From Candidatus Segetimicrobium genomatis (lineage in GTDB: Bacteria; Sysuimicrobiota; Sysuimicrobiia; Sysuimicrobiales; Segetimicrobiaceae), in the NCBI GenBank assembly GCA_005883865.1, contig VBAO01000020.1, forward strand, positions 1 through 10,896: 10,896 nucleotides of DNA, written 5' to 3'. This document shows positions 7,013-10,896 of the stretch, piece by piece (position 1 is the first letter of the stretch; each line of letters opens with the position of its first letter). The notes under the pieces are model-generated. The model searched no databases. It had not been told where the DNA came from and was given only the letters and a program-made list of their open reading frames with translations. The position numbers were made by a program, and so were the translations under genes.

Positions 7013-7136
7013 CTGCGTGTGTGCAATTCCCCCGCGTTCGTTGAGTTCCCTCCGGGGGAGCGGAGCAGGCGATCCCCCCCTTACCGTCTAAATTGGCAGA
7101 CGACCTCGCATCTTGGAGCGGAAGCTCGGAGGAGGC
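7013..7136. promoter_or_regulatory. Divergent intergenic region, promoters not resolved
   Basis: This 124-base gap separates the minus-strand oxidoreductase operon from the plus-strand transporter operon and must hold promoters for both. The only A/T-rich spot is TCTAAATT near 7087-7094. I could not pair it with a convincing -35 on either strand. Just before the transporter gene, GGAGGAGG (7128-7135) is a strong ribosome site. Confidence 0.4.
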
Positions 7137-8813
7137 ATGACCGTGAGGACCGGAACGCCACACGACACGCGAGCGCCCGGGGGAGTCCCCCGGATCACCC
7201 GGCGCCGCTTCCTTGGGACCGCGCTCGGCGCGGGCCTCGGCGGGGCCGCCCTGGCCGCTCCCCTCCCCAATCCGCTCGGCGCGGCCCCGGCCGATCGCGT
7301 CCTCCGTTGGGGGCAGTCGGAGGCCGACCTGGGGACCGCGGACCCGCACTACGCGGCCGCGACGCAGGACCGGGTGCTGGTGGACTTGATCTTCAACGGC
7401 TTGCTCCGCTTCAAGCCCGGGGACGGCTCGACCTTCGAGCCGGACCTCGCCCTCGAATTCCCAAAGCCGGTGGTGATCGCAGGCAAACAGGTCTGGACGT
7501 TCAAGCTCCGCAAGGGGGTCCTGTGGCATCCGAGCGACAAGGTGCCATCGTACGAACTGACCAGCGAGGACGTCGCCTACTCGCTCGGGAAGTCCGCGGA
7601 CAGAGCGCGGTCGGCCTACTCGGCCCTCTACGGCGGCATGACCTTTCACGCCCCCGACCCCTATACGGTCAGCATCGTCCTCGACACGGCCGTCTCGCCC
7701 AACCTGTTCTACCCCCTGGTCACCAACTACGCCGGGGGTTTCATCATGTCGAAGCGGGCGGTCGAGGCCTACGGGCTCGACGGCGTCAAGACGCACCCGG
7801 TCGGCACCGGCCCGTTCATCCTCCGCCGGTACAGCCCCAAAGAGAAGGTCGACCTGGCGCCGAACCCCACGTACTTCCGGGGCCGGCCGAAACTCGACGG
7901 CATCGACTACCGCTACATGGCCGACGGCTTCAGCCGCGAACTGGGCCTCAGGGGAGGCCAGCTCGACGGAATCGCCGGCACCCAGGACGAGGCGTGGGTC
8001 GACAAGATGCAGGCCGTCCCCAAGATCCTCGTCGACATCTTCGGGGTCGGGGAGTCGACCGTCCTCTACTTCAACCAGACCATCCGCCCGCTGAGCCTCA
8101 AGCCGGTCCGCCAGGCGATCGCCTACGCGCTCAACCGGGACGAGTTCCTGGCCCTGATCGGAAAGAAGATCGCGCAGAAGATCTACGCGCCCCTCGCTCC
8201 GTTCACGATCGGCGCCCTGACCGAGCAGGAGGTGACCTCGAAAGGGCTGGACTACAAGACGAGCCTCGAGAAGGCCAGGGGCCTGCTCGCGGAGGCCGGG
8301 ATGCCCGGCGGCTTCAGCGTCGATCTGGTCACCTCCGAGCTCGGCATCTACAAGATCCACTACGAATCGATGCAGGCCCAGCTGAGCAAGATCGGCATTA
8401 CGATCCGCCTCCGCGTGGTCGATCACCCCAGCTACCACGCGCTGATCCGCAAGGACGCCAACCCGATCGTGATCTATGTCGCGTTCCGGCCCACCGCGGA
8501 CATCTATCTGCGGAGTTTCTATCACTCGGCCTCGACCGTGGTCACCGGCGCGCACCCCGACACCAATTTCGCGCACTACGCCGGGGTCGACGACCTGATC
8601 GACCGCGCCCGGGTCGAGACCAGCGCGGTCAGGCAGGTCGAGTTGTGGAAGGAGGCCCAGATCAAGATCCTGCAGGACATGGCCGCCTACCCCGTCTCGT
8701 ACGCAAACCAGGTGTACGCGCGGGCCAGTGGGCTGGACTACGGGCACGCGCTCAAGTCCGTCCTGGCCCTGTACCCGGGTATCGATGAGACGACGCAGGT
8801 TCGGAGGGGGTGA
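7137..8813 (+). CDS. ABC transporter substrate-binding protein, family 5 (peptide/nickel/opine type), Tat-exported
   Basis: This 558-aa protein is the extracytoplasmic receptor of an Opp/Dpp-type importer. The N-terminus carries a twin-arginine signal, ITRRRFLGTALGAG (RRR at residues 22-24), followed by an Ala/Gly-rich core, so it is exported folded. SBP_bac_5 marks follow: RWGQSEADLGTADPHYA, LVDLIFNGLLRFK, a WTFKLRKGVLWH strand, LTSEDVAYSL, then HPVGTGPFILRRYSP (GTGPF near residue 223), and LKPVRQAIAYALNRDEF. Length is in the usual 500-600 range. The ATG at 7137 is close to a GGAGGAGG site; GTG 7143, two codons later, has slightly better spacing and is a fair alternative. The TTG at 7113 is unlikely because the ribosome site would fall inside the gene. 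It is the first gene of the operon with the two permeases. The class binds peptides, nickel, sugars, opines or other solutes, so the ligand is open; the xpt neighbour points weakly to purines. Confidence 0.9.
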   Translation: MTVRTGTPHDTRAPGGVPRITRRRFLGTALGAGLGGAALAAPLPNPLGAAPADRVLRWGQSEADLGTADPHYAAATQDRVLVDLIFNGLLRFKPGDGSTFEPDLALEFPKPVVIAGKQVWTFKLRKGVLWHPSDKVPSYELTSEDVAYSLGKSADRARSAYSALYGGMTFHAPDPYTVSIVLDTAVSPNLFYPLVTNYAGGFIMSKRAVEAYGLDGVKTHPVGTGPFILRRYSPKEKVDLAPNPTYFRGRPKLDGIDYRYMADGFSRELGLRGGQLDGIAGTQDEAWVDKMQAVPKILVDIFGVGESTVLYFNQTIRPLSLKPVRQAIAYALNRDEFLALIGKKIAQKIYAPLAPFTIGALTEQEVTSKGLDYKTSLEKARGLLAEAGMPGGFSVDLVTSELGIYKIHYESMQAQLSKIGITIRLRVVDHPSYHALIRKDANPIVIYVAFRPTADIYLRSFYHSASTVVTGAHPDTNFAHYAGVDDLIDRARVETSAVRQVELWKEAQIKILQDMAAYPVSYANQVYARASGLDYGHALKSVLALYPGIDETTQVRRG

Positions 8814-8836
8814 GGCGCCCGACCCGCCGGGGCGCC
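8814..8836 (+). promoter_or_regulatory. Intergenic stem-loop between binding-protein and permease genes
   Basis: GGCGCCC (8814-8820) and GGGCGCC (8830-8836) form a perfect 7-bp stem with a 9-base loop. It fills the 24-base gap exactly, from just after the TGA of the binding protein to one base before the permease ATG. The only G-rich ribosome-site candidate near that ATG lies in the 3' arm. In RNA it could protect the upstream message and limit permease translation, giving the usual excess of binding protein over membrane subunits. The role is inferred from position. Confidence 0.5.
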
Positions 8837-8837
8837 G

Positions 8838-9776
8838 ATGACCCGGTATCTCGTCGGCCGCATGCTGCTGGCGGTCCCGATCTTCCTGGGGGTCGTCACG
8901 ATCGTCTTCGTGGTCGTGCGGATCCTGCCCGGAGATCCCGCGCAGGTGGCGCTCGGCGACTACGCCTCCCGGGACGCCGTGGAGGCCCTCCGTCAGCGCC
9001 TGGGCCTCGACCGGCCGATCCCGTTCCAGTACGGCAGCTACCTGGCCGGCCTCGTCCGCGGCGACCTGGGGACCTCGTTGATTACGGGCGCGCCGGTCCG
9101 CGACGAGATCGCCCACAACCTCCCCTATACCCTCCAGCTGACCGTGCTGGCGATGATCGTCGGAGCCCTGATCGGCGTCCCCGTGGGGGTGGTGAATGCG
9201 CTCACCCGCAACCGCCTCCCGGACTCGATCGGCCGGGTCCTCTCCCTGCTCGGCCTATCGGTCCCGGCGTACTACCTGGGGATCCTGCTGATCCTGCTCT
9301 TCGCGATCGAGCTGCGGGCCCTGCCGGCGGTCGGCGCGGGGGATCTCACCGACCTCGCCGACAGCGTCCGCCATCTGATCCTTCCCGCGGGGACGCTCGG
9401 GCTCGTCATGGCCGCCGCCGTGGCCCGCTTCACGCGGTCGACCGTCCTCAACACCCTGGGTCAGGACTTCGTGCGGACGGCGCGGGCGAAGGGGCTCCCG
9501 GCGCCGGCCGTCATGGCGCGGCACACGCTGCGGGCGGCGTTGATCCCGATCGTCTCGCTCGCGGGACTGTGGAGCATCGCGCTGATCGGGGACTCCGTAA
9601 CGACCGAGATCGTCTTCGCCCGCCCCGGGTTGGGGAGCATGATGGTCGGGACGATGCTGCAGCGGGACTACACGTCGTTGCAGTCTGTCATGGTCGTGTA
9701 CACCGCGTTCGTCGTGCTGATCAATCTCGCGACCGACGTGGCGTACGGCTTCATCGACCCGCGCATTCGGTACTGA
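8838..9776 (+). CDS. ABC transporter permease, DppB/OppB type
   Basis: This 312-aa inner-membrane subunit is of normal size for DppB. It opens MTRYLVGRMLLAVPIFLGVVTIVFVVVRILPGDP, the family's first membrane helix and its conserved PGDP. LRQRLGLDRPIPFQY follows, then RGDLGTSLITGAPV, typical of the periplasmic loop. Further helices lead to the cytoplasmic EAA-type coupling loop RTARAKGLPAPAVMARHTLRAAL (about residues 212-234), which contacts the ATPase. The end has the conserved FARPGLGSMMVGTMLQRDY and a C-terminal FIDPRIRY. The ATG at 8838 is the only sensible start, since the upstream TGA at 8811 is in the same frame. No free Shine-Dalgarno is seen, and a stem-loop covers the leader, so translation may be coupled to the gene before. 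Partner of the DppC-like subunit 13 bases downstream. Confidence 0.93.
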   Translation: MTRYLVGRMLLAVPIFLGVVTIVFVVVRILPGDPAQVALGDYASRDAVEALRQRLGLDRPIPFQYGSYLAGLVRGDLGTSLITGAPVRDEIAHNLPYTLQLTVLAMIVGALIGVPVGVVNALTRNRLPDSIGRVLSLLGLSVPAYYLGILLILLFAIELRALPAVGAGDLTDLADSVRHLILPAGTLGLVMAAAVARFTRSTVLNTLGQDFVRTARAKGLPAPAVMARHTLRAALIPIVSLAGLWSIALIGDSVTTEIVFARPGLGSMMVGTMLQRDYTSLQSVMVVYTAFVVLINLATDVAYGFIDPRIRY

Positions 9777-9789
9777 GGGAGCCGGGGGG

Positions 9790-10641
9790 ATGGGCGGGGC
9801 GCGCACGCAGCGCCAGAAGATGTGGGCGACGCTCTTCCGCAACCGGGTCTCGGTCGCCGGGATCGCCCTCGCGATCGGGATCGCGGCGGGGTCGGCCGCC
9901 GCGCCGCTGGTCACCTCGTGGAGCCCCGTCGTCCAGGACCCCATCCACCGGCTCCGCCCGCCCGGAGGCCGGCACCTCCTGGGCCAGGACACCTTTGGCC
10001 GGGACGTCTTCGCCCGGATCTTGTACGGGGGCCGCGTCTCCCTGCTGGTCGGCGTCGGCGCGGTCGCGCTGGGGGGGACCGTGGGCACCGCGCTGGGCCT
10101 GACCGCCGGATACTACGGGGGGCGGACGGAGACCCTCCTCATGCGGTTCGTAGATATCCTGATGGCGTTTCCGAGCCTCCTGCTCGGGCTGATCGTCCTG
10201 GCGGTGTTGGGGCCGGGCCTCGGCAAGATGATCTTCGCGATCGGCATCGTCCTGTCGCCCCCGTTCGCGCGGATCGCCCACGGCACCACCCTCTCCCTCG
10301 TGCGCCAGGAGTTCGTGGACGCCGCCCGCGCGGCCGGCGCGGGGGCCTGGCGGATCCTGGCCGGCCACATCCTCCGCAACATCCTGGGCGAGCTCGTGGT
10401 GTTGAGCGGGCTCCTCGCCGCCGGCGCGATCCGGATCGAGGCCAGCCTCAGCTTCATCGGGCTCGGCGTCTCTCCCCCCACGCCGACCTGGGGCAACATG
10501 ATCCGGGAGGGGACTCCCTACCTCATCGACTCCCCCTGGCTGTCGGTCGCCCCGGGGATCGCGATCCTCCTGGCCGTCCTCGCCTTCAACCTCGTCGGGG
10601 ACGCGCTCCGTGACGTCATCGACCCCCGGCTCAGGGTCTGA
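9790..10641 (+). CDS. ABC transporter permease, DppC/OppC type
   Basis: This 283-aa second membrane subunit has the N-terminal first helix (FRNRVSVAGIALAIGIAAG) and the DppC signature HLLGQDTFGRDVFARILYGGR (about residues 63-82). The conserved MRFVDILMAFPSLLLGL comes next, then the EAA coupling loop DAARAAGAGAWRILAGHILRN (about residues 177-197), then SLSFIGLGVSPPTPTWGNMI and the final GDALRDVIDPRLRV. The length matches the family. The ATG at 9790 has GGGAG (9777-9781) 8 bases upstream and directly follows the DppB stop, so the two are translated as a pair. The ATPase genes (DppD/DppF) normally found next are absent here; xpt follows instead after 12 bases. They may lie further downstream or be shared with another system. 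Confidence 0.93.
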   Translation: MGGARTQRQKMWATLFRNRVSVAGIALAIGIAAGSAAAPLVTSWSPVVQDPIHRLRPPGGRHLLGQDTFGRDVFARILYGGRVSLLVGVGAVALGGTVGTALGLTAGYYGGRTETLLMRFVDILMAFPSLLLGLIVLAVLGPGLGKMIFAIGIVLSPPFARIAHGTTLSLVRQEFVDAARAAGAGAWRILAGHILRNILGELVVLSGLLAAGAIRIEASLSFIGLGVSPPTPTWGNMIREGTPYLIDSPWLSVAPGIAILLAVLAFNLVGDALRDVIDPRLRV

Positions 10642-10648
10642 GAGGAGG
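10642..10648 (+). promoter_or_regulatory. Ribosome binding site of xpt
   Basis: GAGGAGG begins right after the dppC-like TGA and lies 5 bases before the GTG at 10654, fixing that start. The 12-base gap leaves no room for a promoter or for the purine riboswitch known upstream of xpt in Bacillus, so this xpt depends on the transporter operon's transcript. Confidence 0.65.
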
Positions 10649-10653
10649 CCGCC

Positions 10654-10896
10654 GTGGAAGCGCTCCGGGCCCGCATCTTGAGCGAAGGCCGCAACCTGGG
10701 CGGCGGCATCCTCAAGGTCGACGGGTTCATCAACCACCAGATCGACCCGCGCCTCATGGACGAATGTGGGCGGGAGCTGGCCCGCCGGTTCAGGCCTGCC
10801 GGGGCCACCAAGGTGCTCACCGCGGAGATCTCGGGGATCGCGCCGGCCCTCAGCACGGGCCGGCACCTCGGCGTGCCGGTCCTCTACGCGCGGAAG
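10654..10896 (+). CDS. xpt: Xanthine phosphoribosyltransferase, N-terminal part (cut by window edge)
   Basis: The first 81 codons of a gene that runs off the window. The product would convert xanthine plus PRPP to XMP in the cytoplasm, the purine-salvage step known from Bacillus subtilis Xpt (194 aa). The match to that family is clear: EALRARILSEG at the start, LKVDGFINHQIDPRLM (compare LKVDSFLNHQIDPLLM), the segment EISGIAPALSTGRHLGVPVLYARK (compare ESSGIAPAVMTG-KLGVPVVFARK). The PRPP-binding loop (DDFLANG in B. subtilis) lies beyond the window, so completeness cannot be judged. The start is GTG 10654 with GAGGAGG 5 bases upstream. Spacing of 12 bases to the permease gene means it is part of the transporter operon, which suggests uptake of a purine base, nucleoside or related compound, though chance adjacency is possible. 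Confidence 0.9.
   Translation, partial: MEALRARILSEGRNLGGGILKVDGFINHQIDPRLMDECGRELARRFRPAGATKVLTAEISGIAPALSTGRHLGVPVLYARK

Noticed and set aside
7081..7121. Sigma-70 promoter for the transporter operon from TTACCG or TTGGCA as -35
   Set aside because: No acceptable -10 lies 16-18 bases downstream of either element.
6969..9116. Long minus-strand open frame (715 codons) opposite the family-5 binding protein and permease
   Set aside because: It is antisense to clearly conserved genes and its Asp/Gly/Arg-rich composition is a codon-bias shadow with no recognisable domain.
10642..10653. Purine riboswitch upstream of xpt
   Set aside because: The gap to the previous gene is only 12 bases, far too short for the aptamer; nothing like its core was seen inside the permease end either.

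Overview
The window is GC-rich bacterial DNA, roughly two thirds G+C or more by eye, with strongly G/C-ending codons, GTG starts next to good Shine-Dalgarno sequences, and several Sec- or Tat-exported binding proteins. This fits an environmental bacterium living on imported organic compounds, possibly a soil or subsurface lineage of the terrabacterial kind. The sequence alone does not fix the phylum. There are no tRNA or rRNA genes, CRISPR arrays, transposases or phage genes that I can recognise.

Layout. (1) 1-1337, plus strand: the 3' part of a BNR/Asp-box (sialidase-fold) protein. A perfect 15-bp hairpin follows, lying between it and a convergent small secreted PrcB-C-domain protein (1437-1865, minus). 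(2) A divergent control region with a 14-bp dyad and a near-leaderless promoter leads into a cyclic amidohydrolase of the allantoinase/hydantoinase type (1957-3332), which is frameshifted. Next comes a branched-chain-amino-acid-type (LivJ-like) binding protein (3413-4481), also frameshifted. (3) On the minus strand, a DAO-family FAD oxidoreductase (7012-5852) is followed by a family-1 (UgpB-like) binding protein (5814-4522), probably as one operon. (4) On the plus strand, divergent from that pair, is a peptide/nickel-type ABC import operon: Tat-exported binding protein (7137-8813), DppB-like permease (8838-9776), DppC-like permease (9790-10641), and the start of a xanthine phosphoribosyltransferase gene xpt (10654 to the window edge).

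How the genes fit together. Everything after 1.9 kb concerns uptake and catabolism of small nitrogenous or carbon compounds. The amidohydrolase (possible ureide or hydantoin substrate) and xpt (xanthine salvage) hint at purine-related chemistry, so the transporter fused into the xpt operon might carry a purine, nucleoside or ureide rather than a peptide. This is inference. No ATPase subunit gene is present, and two of the three binding proteins have no permease beside them.

The most striking observation is that the two broken genes are damaged in a complementary way. The frameshift point of the amidohydrolase carries a short stretch whose translation (VLSSQAFAADP) looks like the part missing at the frameshift point of the LivJ-like gene 1.2 kb downstream. 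The two sites share an exact 12-base string. This suggests either a local template-switch rearrangement or an assembly chimera. I see no clearly new multi-gene system.
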